64,000 nucleotides of DNA, taken from Melieria omissa (lineage: Eukaryota > Arthropoda > Insecta > Diptera > Ulidiidae). The stretch lies in NCBI GenBank assembly GCA_963971225.1, contig OZ020270.1, positions 15,239,817 through 15,303,816 on the forward strand, given 5' to 3'. The position numbers and the translations under genes were made by a program. Position 1 is the first letter of the stretch. Every line of letters begins with the position of its first letter. Below, in pieces: positions 21,787 to 31,586 of the stretch. Under the pieces are notes generated by a model. It saw only the letters and a program-made list of their open reading frames with translations. It was not told where the DNA came from and did not search any database.

Positions 21787-22384
21787 ATGTCAGCAGGAAA
21801 GCTAATCGAGTTAGTGCGTGCACACCAGTGCATGTACGACAAGAGGGATACAAAGTATAAAGATGTAAAATTCAAGGAGAAGATTTGGGAAGAAATAAGT
21901 CGCGAGTTGAAGATTGAGGGTAGCTGAAGTCGATTCGTTGCAACCAATTTCAAATATACATATTTAAACTCTTTTCGTTTCAGTGAAAGAGTGCAAAGTA
22001 AAGTGGAAGAGTCTACGCGACAGATATCGAAAGGAAAAAATGGCCAACGATTGCCTCTCAGGTTCCGCAACGAAGCATGGAGCGCCATGGAAGTTTTTGG
22101 ATAGTCTTCACTTCTTAGCAGACTCACTGGAACCTGCTAGGTATTGAATTGTACCAAAAAAAAAAAACCAAAATGGGCAAATTTAATAGATATATTAACA
22201 TTTCTCTTCCAGCACATTCGAAAATGTACACGATGGAGAAGGTGGAGAAGAAGAATGGCTGTGTGAGGAAGACAGCCTCTCATCGGTATCTCGCACTCCA
22301 AATTTTAAGCGGAGAAACGAAGACTTGATTGCGGAGGTGTTTGAGGCAATGAAAAAGAAATACGACTCTGCCAGTCCAGAGTAG
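21787..22384 (+). CDS. MADF-domain protein, Harbinger ORF1 (three exons, intact)
   Basis: Exons 21787-21919, 21984-22140 and 22213-22384 join in frame into 153 codons plus stop. Donors are GTAGCT and GTATTG; acceptors are TTTCAG and TTCCAG. Exon 1 starts MSAGKLIELVRAHQCMYDKR and carries EKIWEEISREL; exon 2 gives VKECKVKWKSLRDRYRKEK, the conserved tryptophan/basic core of MADF (Myb/SANT-like) DNA-binding domains. Exon 3 is acidic and then basic, ending at TAG 22382-22384. In Harbinger elements such an ORF1 protein helps the transposase enter the nucleus and bind the termini. AATAAA at 22544-22549 fits as poly(A) signal. The other reading frame after the stop still looks coding-like, so the C-terminus may be shortened. 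A domesticated host gene is an alternative but less likely. Confidence 0.72.
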
Positions 22385-22664
22385 CGAGCATGATAGATAT
22401 GAGAATTTTTTTGGAATGCTACGCCAGAAGCTCGACAAACTTCGGAGGAGGATGTAGATGAGGTTGAGATAGAAATTTAGCGATTAGTTAATCAAAGAAT
22501 ATATGTAAAAAAGTAAAGAAAAAGATTCGCGGCCGCGCATGCAAATAAAGTTTACACTGCATAATTGCAAAAATGTTATAATTATATTTGTATGTATGTA
22601 TGGTGTTGGTATGTACAGTGTGTCTCAATATTTCTCATACACAAGTTTTCAGAGTATATTATGA

Positions 22665-22862
22665 TTAGCTGTTACTATTGCAATAGTTGCAAAGATCTGT
22701 TCGAAATTGCAAGGCATTTTGAGGTGATGCATTTGCTGTATGTAGCTCCGATCTGTTTATGCTTGTTAAGGTGGCATCGCTGCTTTGCTCAGCAGATGTG
22801 GAGTCTACATTCGATGCCATTAATCGCAGATAGTTGTGTAGCACTACAGGGGCCAATTAGCT
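22665..22862 (-). pseudogene. Harbinger transposase, C-terminal exon remnant
   Basis: The minus strand reads LAPVVLHNYLRLM at its start, matching the conserved xxVVLHNYLR helix near the end of PIF/Harbinger (DDE_Tnp_4) transposases, and runs to a stop at 22665-22667. It lies just inside the MADF poly(A) region, as expected for the 3' end of a convergent transposase gene. The preceding portion with the catalytic Glu was not found; 22870-23704 separates it from the rest. Confidence 0.55.
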
Positions 22863-22869
22863 TCGAAAA

Positions 22870-23704
22870 AACATTTTTTTCCCTATTGTTTCAGTCATGA
22901 GCACATATCTCGTAAACTAATCATCCGACTAACACAAACTGTCCGGCGGTCGGAAGATAATAACCTTAACCTTTCCAACAATATATAGATTGTCCAAATC
23001 AGATGGGATTTGGGAAAGTTACTGACGGTGAAAGTTGTAAAAAAGTGAATTTTTCGACCATTTTCAAAATTATAAATTTTTGAATGATTTTTTTATGGAT
23101 AAAATAAATTATTTGCTCTGGTTTTAAAATTTATGATGAATCATATATTATTTGAGCAAATATTAAGCCTAACATCAATAGAATCGAAAGAAAAATGACA
23201 AAGTTATAAAGCAGTGAGTGAACACCAACTTTATATTTATTACACCGTGCGACAAAAATAAAAATTTTTGCCGAGACGCATCCAAATGTTGATAAAGACG
23301 TAAAACAAGACGTATTTATAATATCCTGGCATAGTCAGTTTTTCATTTTCTGACCCAAAAACTTTTTTAAAGGACTTTAAAATTTTAAGGATACATATAT
23401 TTAAAATATTTTTTTAAATTTTTGCCGTTGTGCAATGATGAAGATATGGGTATCAAATGAAAGAGGAAAAATGTCTCCTTTTAACAAATTTTCCTATTTT
23501 GAACTTAAAATCTAACAGAGCTAACACTTCATTAACGGTTTCTTCATCAGTTTCTTCATTAGTTTCTTCATCAGTTTCTTCGAAAACATCGGAATCCAAG
23601 TTTTCTAAAACTTCCTGTACTTTTTTGTCCCATAAAACCGACAATTTTGTTTTAAAATGCCGGTTGATATCTATAAAACGGAAACCACATACAAGTATAC
23701 GTTA
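22870..23704. other. unassigned insertion or diverged Harbinger sequence
   Basis: AT-rich sequence with ATTACACCGTGCGACAAAAA at 23240, which resembles the foldback terminus ACACGGTGCAAC. A TTTCTTCATCAG-type repeat lies at 23538-23583 and produces a short acidic ORF (23453-23644, minus). No gene function can be assigned. Confidence 0.3.
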
Positions 23705-24427
23705 CAGCCAAACCTAAATTGGAGCGTCAGTGGCAAGCAACTGTCAAAATTGCTTCATGCCCATACAAATTGTATGGGGCAAACTGCAATTGAAACGCTC
23801 TGACGCTGAGCTATTCGAATTTCCAATTTTGACAGCGCGTTAGCAGTTGAAGTTGGCTGCGACAAACAAAAACGCCTGTGATTTATATTTGATTTGTAGT
23901 AAGCTTATTTTTTGTAACTTTCAGCTTACTTGCTTTATTTAATAGAAGTGTGTAATACAAAGGATTGGAAAGAAACAATATATGAGGTAACTGGTGTCGT
24001 GCCGACTCCGCTCGGCACGTCCGTCTCGTTCGCTGTCACTTATTCGTCTCCCTGTGTCTTTCGCGCGTTTTTCACTTGCTACTTTGGCTTTTGGCGGCAA
24101 CGTCAGCCATCATGCCGCGAGTAGTGCCATCGCTCGAGTGTTGCCAATGCACACTGAACAGTGCCACTGCTCGGGTGATGCCACCGTACCATTAAATACT
24201 ACAGATTTGATTTAAATTGTGAGGAATTTATTCAAATAAGAGCTAAGTTTTGCAAAATAATAATAGTTTGTTGGTTTTTTGGCAACTAAACAGATATTTT
24301 TTGGACATTTGTTTTCATTTCATGATTTTGACAGCCCCAACGCAACGCTTCAATTTCGGTATGCCGCGCTGAGCGAAGCGTTTCGTCAGAAAACGCAACG
24401 CTCAACGCTCCAATTTAGGTTTGACTG
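23705..24427. mobile_element. Harbinger MITE of the same family as the host element
   Basis: The termini CAGCCAAACCTAAATTGGAG and, inward from the right, CAGTCAAACCTAAATTGGAG are flanked by TTA at 23702-23704 and 24428-24430. Its first 200 bp match 20439-20640 closely, and its right 130 bp match 53850-53978. It is a deletion derivative inserted into its parent element. A solo LTR interrupts it at 23895-24203. Confidence 0.85.
23895..24203 (-). mobile_element. solo LTR of the 39968-45031 gypsy family
   Basis: 309 bp running TGTAGTAAGCTTA to TTAAATACTACA on the plus strand, almost identical to 44723-45031 in inverted orientation. GATT flanks it (23891-23894, 24204-24207), the 4-bp duplication of Ty3/gypsy elements. 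Confidence 0.92.
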
Positions 24428-24687
24428 TTAGTGACCAAATGCATTCAATCTTTTCGCTTTGGTGCCTGATGCGGCCTTAAGGGGGTCTTCTGCTTACGCG
24501 CCCGGAATTTTAGTCTATTTTTGGAAATTAATTGTAAGGAAACTATACAAGATAATTGAAAAATTTTTTTTGTATTATTTTTGTACATGTTTAAACTTGA
24601 AAAATGACAAATGCCTTATGTGTGTGCATTTCCGTTATCTTTAAACGCATTTTCCCGAAAATCACCTTTTTTATACTTTGTGGTATG

Positions 24688-25185
24688 TGTAGAGGTAAAG
24701 GTGTTGGTGTTAATGTGAGTGTTGTGTGTACTTTGGTCTATTGGCGGACCTCGCCTCAAAAGTATGGCTAAGTGTGAGCCTCAGTGGAACTTCGTCTGCG
24801 AGAAATCAAAACGCTTGGTTTCCGATAGTCGCAAGAACAGAAGACAACTTTATTCCGTAAAAACTGTGGCTTATAAAGAGAAACATAACTGTTATACTCG
24901 CATAGCATTTCCAATACTCCGCCCATTATTCCAGAGCACAGTTTAAACTGACCAATCCGTAGGCAAGGACCAAAATAGCTGATCTTGCACATTTCCGTTA
25001 GGAACAGTGCGCTGCGGTAGGTAGCGTTGAACTCGCTTGGTCGCCGTCACAAGTGCTGACTTGCTTTGTTTACAACTGCGGCGACGATTGCGGCGCGCGT
25101 AACCTGACACCAGTGCATAACGGAATGCGTAATTGCACGATCAGACGGATAGTGTCGGTGTGGGTGACCATGTGGTACCACTACA
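24688..25185 (-). repeat. 412-like 3' LTR (498 bp)
   Basis: Starts TGTAGAGGTAAAGGTG and ends GTGGTACCACTACA on the plus strand. The sequence to its right (25186-25210, ...CCCTTAAGC) supplies the purine tract on the minus strand. Confidence 0.93.
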
Positions 25186-25536
25186 CCATTGCCCTTAAGC
25201 GAAAAATTATTACCCGGAATAATTTTTAAGATAGTGTTGGTTGGGGGGGGGGGGGGTTTGGAAATGCTTTACATTAATTTAAATATGTGTATAGATAATA
25301 ATATAGGTGATAGTAATTATATAATTGGTAGTTTTCTTATAGTAGTTTCTTGTATAAGTTGTATTTGTATGATTAATTAGTATTTATATAATAGTTTTCT
25401 AATGATAGTTCTTAAGTTGTAGGAGTAATTGCTATGATTACACGTTTAGTTGTTATGCTTAGCGATTATCATTCTTACATTGTAATTGACGTATGTCTAG
25501 GTTATAGTACCTTACTTTTATATTTGGTTTAATTGT
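25186..25536 (-). other. 412-like 3' untranslated region with G14 tract
   Basis: No ORF of note. A run of 14 G at about 25242-25255 (plus strand) and AT-rich sequence separate the pol stop from the 3' LTR. Confidence 0.5.
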
Positions 25537-27429
25537 CTAGGTATTTATGGTGTACGGTTTTAGTGAGTCGTTGTGGACTTCTTTTTCTTTTCCGTTGTAA
25601 TCGATTACGGAGTTTACTCCCTTTCGTTCTAAAATTCTGTATGGTCCGCTGTATGGACTTATGTTCTTTTTTCTGTTTTCCACTTTCAATAATACCAAGT
25701 CATTGACTTCCAAGCGCAAAGGGTTGTTGTATTGCTGGTCTTGTTTATGTTTACGTTTAGTCTTTGTTTGAATTGTGCTTGTCTTAGCTTTTTGTATTGC
25801 GTCATGTAATCTGATCTTGAGTTCGTTTGCATAATTGTCGTAATCGTAAATCGGTTGTGTGTGCTTAAGTGTGTCAGTGGGTAACGACGGTAATTTGCCG
25901 AAAATGAGTTCGAATGGTGTGTATTCTGTGTCGATGTTAGGTGTCGTGTTATATGCAAATGTGTAGTACGGTATCCATTTATCCCATTCATCATCATTGG
26001 CATAATTTAGTAAGAATTCATTGAGTACCCTATGGTTTCTTTCTAGTGTACCTATTGTTTGATGGTGATAAGGTGTTGAAAATACTTGTTCTATTTGTAA
26101 GAGGGAGCATATGTTGCTCATTAACTCATTTGTGAACTCTGTTCCTCTGTCTGATTTAAGAATTTTAAACTGTCCGTATTTCAAAATCAATTGTTCTACT
26201 AATGTTTTTGCTGTGGTGGTCGCGTCTTTGGTGCTCATTGGGTGCGCTATGACGTATTTAGTTAGTTCGCATTGCATCGTCAGAATGTATCGATAGCTGT
26301 TGGACATGCGGAGTGGTCCGACAGTGTCAATGGATACAATTTGGAAACTGTCACTTGGTGTGGTCGTTATTGTAATTTGTTCTTTCGTGTGTTTTGTTTG
26401 TTTGTTTTTGGCACATTTATGGCAGTTATTTATGTATGTTTTTACCATTTTGTTCATGTTTTTCCATGTATATCGCTGTTTGAGTTTCAAAACTGTTTTC
26501 CTTACGCCAAGGTGTCCTCCATGTGTGGAATTGTGAAATTCTTGTATTAGTTTGAATTTTATGATGTCCTCTTTTATTCTCTGGGGTGGGGTGTATATTA
26601 ATATGTTCAAATTTGGCCTTATGCATTTCTTGAATGCTTTTTCATAAATATCCTTCAATTCATTTGTGCGCGTCTTTTTAAATATTTCATCACTTGTCGA
26701 CAGTGCTAATTCTTTAATATTGTATTTTCTCATGGTACATATGAGCTTCTCCATAGTCGAAACTAGTTTCGTAGGGTTATCGCTGCATCGTACTGTTACA
26801 TTTTCATCAACTATTTCGACCATTGCCTGGGCTAATGGCTTAGTTGGAATTAAATTGGCCTCAAAATTAAAGTGTAATTTCTTAATATTTTTGATATCTG
26901 CTATGGACGTGCATTGCCACATATGAAGTTGATCAGGCTTCTGTGTTGTGCAGTCCTCCTTAGGTGTATCTTCTAGTCCTTTTTCGGACATGCCCCATGT
27001 AATTGCTAGTGTTCGTTTAACAGATTTATCTTCTGTAAGAGGAATCATTGATTTTAGATAGTCTGAGTCGATTTTGATTCTTGATAATGCGTCAGCGTTG
27101 GTGTTCATTTTGCCTTGTTTGTATATTATGTCAAAGTCATAATCCGATAGATCGAGTCTTATTCGTGTCATTTTGGATGACGGGTTTTTGTGTGTGAATA
27201 AGGATACTAAAGGTCTATGGTCTGTTATTACTGTGAATCTTCGTCCGTACAGGTATGGTTTAAAGAAGTTAATCGCCCAATGTATGGCCAATAGTTCTTT
27301 TTCAATTACAGGTTTGTTTAGGTCATGCTTTTGTAGAGATTTGCTGGCGTATGCAATTGGTAGATCTTCGCCTACTTCGCCTTGCGAGAGTACGGCTCCT
27401 AATGCGAAATCTGATGAATGGTTTCTCAA
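25537..27429 (-). pseudogene. 412-like pol, RNase H to integrase segment
   Basis: This frame encodes the RNase H core (FALGAVLSQGE, IEKELLAIHWAINFF, TDHRPLVSLF). The integrase follows: a zinc-binding domain (HNSTHGGHLGVRKTV, CHKCAKNK), a catalytic core with SIDTVGPL, SDRGTEFT and a Glu in HHQTIGTLERNHR, and a C-terminal domain (NDLVLLKVENR, PYSGPYRILERKG) ending at 25537. It is uninterrupted for 630 residues. Its 5' end is joined to the RT frame by a short break at about 27400-27429 that removes the usual first catalytic Asp of RNase H, so the polyprotein cannot be completed in one frame. Confidence 0.88.
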
Positions 27430-29160
27430 AATTTGGGTATTGTAGAATTGGAGGGTTTATCAATAGTTGTTTTAGTTTTGTGAAAGCGTCTTCGCATTCT
27501 TTACTCCATTCGAATTTAGCGTTTTTCTTTTGTAGTGAATTGAAACATTTCGTAATTTTCGCGAAATCTGGAATAAATCTTCTGTAGTAATTGCAGAATG
27601 CAGTGAATCTTCTGACGTCGTTGGCGTTCGTTGGTGTCGGATAGTTCTTAATGGTTTCGAATTTGGCTGGGTCTGGTTTGATGCCATGTCGTGTAATTAG
27701 GTGTCCTAGGTATACAACTTCTGGTCGTAGGAGACAACATTTATTTGCGTTGAGTTTCAGGTTGTATCTTTTTAGTCTGTTTAGTACTTTAATTAAATTG
27801 TCAGTGTGGTGTTGTATACTACATCCAAAAACAATTATGTCGTCTACGTAAAGGAATGCTTCTGAGTCTAATCCTGATAGTGCTATGGTTAGCATTCTTT
27901 GGAAACTGTTTGATGAGATTTTTAGTCCAAATGGTAGTCGTTTGAATTGATAGTGTCCGTTTGAAGTGGAAAATGCTGTTAATGGTCTTGAATTTTTGTC
28001 GAGTGGGATCTGATGGAATGAGCTGGTCATGTCTAATGTGGAGAACCATTTCGCTCTGCCTAGTTTGTCTAGTACGTCTTCTAGTCGTGTAAGTGGAAAT
28101 TTATCATTCACTATCCTGTCATTTAGTTTTCGGAAGTCGACGACTAAACGCCATTTTGTTTCGTTTGGGTTTCCCTTTTTTGGTACCAGTAACAGTGGTG
28201 CATTATACGGACTAACTGAATGTTCGATAATGTCGTCTTTTAGTAGTTGTTGCACTTGCTTTTCGATTTCTCCTGTTTGTGTGTGGGGTAGTCTGTAGTT
28301 CTTTATATATACTGGTGTGTTGTCCGAGGTTGAAATCTTTTGGGTATAGAAATTGTTTGTTGTAAGTGTTTCGTTTTCGAGATGAAAAACGTCTTGGTAT
28401 GTTTTGAGAATTTCTATCAGCTCGTCTTTTGTTTTGGTGTCTGTGCACTGAATATTGAGAGATTTTATTAGTTTGTCTAGTCTGTCTTGGCTGTGGGGTT
28501 GTTTGTTGTTAATTGCTAGGATTTCATAATTTCTTAAAGGTTCAAATTTTAAATCGATGTCTTTTAGTTCTACTTCATGGTCGTTGGTGTTTAGAATTTT
28601 GATGTGTGTGGTGCCTTTTGCTGGTGCAATTGAGTTGCTTATGAAGACTCCTTCTTTAATTTCTTGGTTAAAAATTACGCTGTCTACTTTTAACTTCAAA
28701 TTTACCGGGGTAATGGATTGTGTTCTAGGGGGTACCTTTATTGTGAGTATGTGTAATGGTTTGGTTTCTATCGGGATGATGATTTCGTTTTCGTTGACTA
28801 ATAGGCTTATAGTGTACGTTTCGTAGTCGATTTTGCTGAAAAATTTGGCTAGAAAGTCTCTGCCTAGTATGCCGTCAAAAACTATTGGGAAATCAGGATT
28901 TACTACGTGAAATGGGTGTGAGATTTTCTCGTCATTGAAAAGTAATTGTAGTTGTATGGTTCCCAGTGAATGAATAACTCCTTTGGATATTCCGGTTAGT
29001 TTGCAGCTATCCTCTGTCTTGTAGGATTCATTGTCTCTTATGTTTGTTCTTTTGCATAGTGAAATGTCTGCGCCTGTGTCGATTAGAAATGTCAGTTTTT
29101 TGTTTGCCTTGGAGCATTTTATGTGTATGTAGTTTGTGAGATTATCCGATATTTTGAATA
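27323..29160 (-). pseudogene. 412-like pol, protease and reverse transcriptase segment
   Basis: The frame opens just after gag and has protease motifs LIDTGADIS (about 29070) and GILGRDFL (about 28860), then the RT: WRLVVDFRKLNDRIV, STLDMTSSFHQIPL, LPFGLKISSNSFQRML and the catalytic YVDDIIVFG (about 27840). The thumb and the start of RNase H follow (CNYYRRFIPDFAKITK). The frame runs out at 27323 in a different phase from the RNase H/integrase segment. Since the LTRs are nearly identical, the break is recent. A frameshift between gag and pol would be needed for expression. Confidence 0.85.
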
Positions 29161-29163
29161 TTT

Positions 29164-30528
29164 TTAATTGTGGTCTTGTGGTGGAGGAGAGTTGTGTTCG
29201 TATTCGAATCGGGGATTGTCCTCGTATTCGTTGTCCTCTTCCGCCTGACTCATCTCGTTTCCCGATGTTTCTACTATGTTTACACGTCTTGTGTTGTTGT
29301 TGTATCGCCGCGGGTTGTTGTTGTGGTTATTTTGGTTATATGATCCATTTCTGTTGTTGGTGTTGTTGTTATTGGGGTTGCCATAATTTTGAGTGTTTCG
29401 GTTATTTGATACATATCTGTTGTTGTTGTAATTGTTTTGGTTGTGATTGTTGCGCTGGTTATTGTAGTTGCTGTTGTAGCTGCGCTGATTTGTATTCGTT
29501 CTGTCATTGTTGCTGTAACGGTTGTTGTTTTGTGTGTTATATCTGTTGTGGTATGAGTTGTTTGCTTGGTGAGTGTTATTATTTCTGTTGTAGTTGTTGT
29601 TTACTTGATTTGGACGGTGTTGGTTGTAGTTCGTACGGTTTCTGTTGGTGTTATGGTTATTTAGGAGCATCACTCGCGATCGGTTTTGCTCATTGTCTTT
29701 TTCTAATTCCAAAGCTAATTCAACGGCTTGGTTGAATGTCTTTGGCATTGCCGCAAAAATTGTCTGTTTGAAAAATTCGTTAAGCCCGTTCTTGAAAATT
29801 GTGAGGCTGTATTGTTCGTTTAGTTTCATTATTATGGTTTGTTCTGCAGTTGTTGGGTTGTTGCCGGCTTGTGCGATCTGAAGCTTGTTTAGCTCGGCTA
29901 TCATGTTCAGGATTTTGTCTTTGTATGTGTTGATTGTCATGTTTCGTTGCATAAAATATGCCAGTTGATTTTGGATTTGGGGTATGGTTGTGGAGCTCTT
30001 GTATCTGTCCTTTAATAATTCTTTTAGTGTGTCTATGTCTTCTGGTGCGGTTTGTCTGCTGATTGCTGTTCTCACTGTAGCGTCGAGTTTTGCGTAAAAG
30101 ACGAATTCAAGTAGTTCTATTCTACTCGGGGTATTGAGTTTTTTGTATACTAGTTCCGTTATTTTCAGGAAGGTGTCTAGTTCTTTCTGATTCCCTGTGA
30201 AAGTTGGGATGGCTTTCATTGCCGTTTCAATACTAAATTCCGCCATTGTTTGGGTGGATTCGTTTGCTATATTTGTGTCTGTTTCTTGGGTTTGTTCGAG
30301 TTGTTCTTGTAATATTCTGTTTAAAGTGTCATAGGTGTTATTGAATGTTATTTTTATTCCTATTACACTTTTGTCGTCTTGTTCGTCAGTTATTAATTCG
30401 TCAAATTCTCTCTTTATATGTTGTATTTCTCCAAGTTTGCGTAGGATTGTGGTTTTGGTGTATATTCTGTTAGGTGTTTTCTTGATGTTTTTCAGTGTGT
30501 TCACTAGCTGTTCTAAAAGTCTGTCCAT
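29164..30528 (-). CDS. 412-like gag, Asn-rich C-terminus
   Basis: An uninterrupted 454-codon ORF. Residues 1-90 are helical with basic patches; about 95-290 form a capsid-like domain (KAIPTFTGNQKELDTFLKI, LKDRYKSS, AELNKLQIAQ). The last 150 residues are dominated by Asn, Tyr, Arg and Thr and contain no CCHC knuckle; the end is acidic and Pro-rich. RNA binding is presumably by the Asn/Arg-rich tail. Pol follows within a few bases in another frame. The reverse strand of the Asn-rich part gives a spurious Cys-rich ORF (29136-29735). Confidence 0.82.
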   Translation of the reverse strand: MDRLLEQLVNTLKNIKKTPNRIYTKTTILRKLGEIQHIKREFDELITDEQDDKSVIGIKITFNNTYDTLNRILQEQLEQTQETDTNIANESTQTMAEFSIETAMKAIPTFTGNQKELDTFLKITELVYKKLNTPSRIELLEFVFYAKLDATVRTAISRQTAPEDIDTLKELLKDRYKSSTTIPQIQNQLAYFMQRNMTINTYKDKILNMIAELNKLQIAQAGNNPTTAEQTIIMKLNEQYSLTIFKNGLNEFFKQTIFAAMPKTFNQAVELALELEKDNEQNRSRVMLLNNHNTNRNRTNYNQHRPNQVNNNYNRNNNTHQANNSYHNRYNTQNNNRYSNNDRTNTNQRSYNSNYNNQRNNHNQNNYNNNRYVSNNRNTQNYGNPNNNNTNNRNGSYNQNNHNNNPRRYNNNTRRVNIVETSGNEMSQAEEDNEYEDNPRFEYEHNSPPPQDHN

Positions 30529-30842
30529 TTACTTTTGTCTTTGAATCTGTCTATTTACTTAGTTAGAATCTCATATTGAGCATGTTGAACATGCGGTATG
30601 ATTCTTCTTCCCGTGTTGTGTTATTTCGCACGTCCTCTATTGTCGGTTTTCTGGGCATACCAATTATTTGCCAGAATTTTTTTTTTTATTAAAAAGTGTA
30701 GTCTTGTTTGGTCGTCTAACTCCTCTTGGTTTAACTGTGGAATATCCCTTTCTTGGTGTTTTTTGTTAGTATTTCTGTTCATCTTGGTTGTACTTATCTT
30801 TATCAAGTTTTGGTTTTAAATATATATATTTTGTTGGTTTAA
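30529..30842 (-). other. 412-like leader between small ORF and gag
   Basis: No convincing ORF; AT-rich sequence just before the gag start. A 61-codon ORF (30621-30806) is basic and polar and lacks support. Confidence 0.35.
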
Positions 30843-31067
30843 TCAGATGTTGGTGACGTATTTTCGTCCCTCATCGTTATTATTCTTATTTATTTGTTTG
30901 TTTACATACGACTTATAATATCTGTTAAGCTCTATTATTACCAATATTCCTAATACTAAACCTAGAAAATATAGTGGGTATTTTTCTTTGTTGTCGACGG
31001 GTGTTGTTGCAGCTGCTGCGTTGTTGTTGGCAACAACGATTTCTTCCCTGCTGTGTCGTCCTCCCAT
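30843..31067 (-). CDS. small membrane protein ORF in the 412-like leader
   Basis: A 74-residue ORF starts MGGRHSREEIVVANN, which fits an N-myristoylation context (Gly2, Ser6), and contains one hydrophobic segment (YFLGLVLGILVIIELN, about residues 34-49) followed by a polar, Lys/Asn-rich tail. Its ATG overlaps the TGA of the preceding small ORF (TGATG at 31065-31069). The product would be a lipid-anchored, single-pass membrane protein. Small ORFs before gag are known in 412/mdg1, but I cannot name a function. Reading frame intact in this young copy. Confidence 0.55.
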   Translation of the reverse strand: MGGRHSREEIVVANNNAAAATTPVDNKEKYPLYFLGLVLGILVIIELNRYYKSYVNKQINKNNNDEGRKYVTNI

Positions 31068-31458
31068 CAGTGTCGTCTTGCCGCTTGGATTTCTTGAAGT
31101 AGTTTTCTTCTTCCTTCTTTGCGAGGTTCTTGTTGCAGCTCTCGGTGAAGGACTGCTAGTGTTTGTCGTTGGCGCACCTTCTTTCCTGCGCGTGGTCTTC
31201 TGTTGGGTCTGTGGGTGGGTTTATGTTGGTAGTTGTTCTCTTCCTTCGGGGTTGTGTTTTTTTTTGCTTGGCGTCTCTTGTATTCCTCTATTGTCAGAGG
31301 TTTTGGTCCAGCCGTTAGTGGAGTTGGTTTATAGGGTGGTGCGTCGGTGTGGGTTGGTACTCCTCTTCTTTGTCTTCTCGGGGGTCGTACAAATGTTGTT
31401 GAGTGATGCTGACCAATTTGTCGAAAATGGAGTTGAACTCCTCGTGATCGGACATCTA
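31067..31458 (-). pseudogene. leader ORF in the 412-like element, apparently frameshifted
   Basis: ATG at 31456-31458 opens MSDHEEFNSIFDKLVSITQQ and stops at about 31319. A second frame continues with PLTIEEYKRRQAKK and a strongly basic stretch (HRPNRRPRAGKKVRQRQ), ending ARRH at TGA 31067-31069. The change of frame near 31360-31380 looks like a one-base indel in what was one protein of about 125 residues. Function unknown; the basic region suggests nucleic-acid binding (inference). Confidence 0.5.
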
Positions 31459-31569
31459 GTCCGGGTGGAAAAATTGTGATCGGGTGGAAAAATCTTGATG
31501 GATTTTGATTTGATTTTGAAGTCAGATTTTGGGTTTTTAGAAAATCTAGTCTGCGTTTTGCAGGATCGT

Positions 31570-31586
31570 AGTCTGCAGGATCGCCA
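31570..31586 (-). promoter_or_regulatory. primer-binding site of the 412-like element
   Basis: Directly after the 5' LTR the minus strand reads TGGCGATCCTGCAGAC. It starts with TGG, as required to pair with the CCA end of a tRNA primer. The tRNA is not identified with certainty. Confidence 0.6.

Noticed and set aside
23453..23644. Acidic ETDEET-repeat protein
   Set aside because: Explained by a TTTCTTCATCAG-type simple repeat; no neighbouring exon or motif.
24000..24215. Short ORF repeated at 44675-44932 and 56231-56488 as a conserved gene
   Set aside because: It is the antisense reading of the same LTR in three copies.
29136..29735. 199-residue Cys-rich ORF on the plus strand
   Set aside because: Exact antisense of the Asn-codon-rich tail of gag (GTT/ATT runs read as Cys/Tyr/Gly); no independent support.
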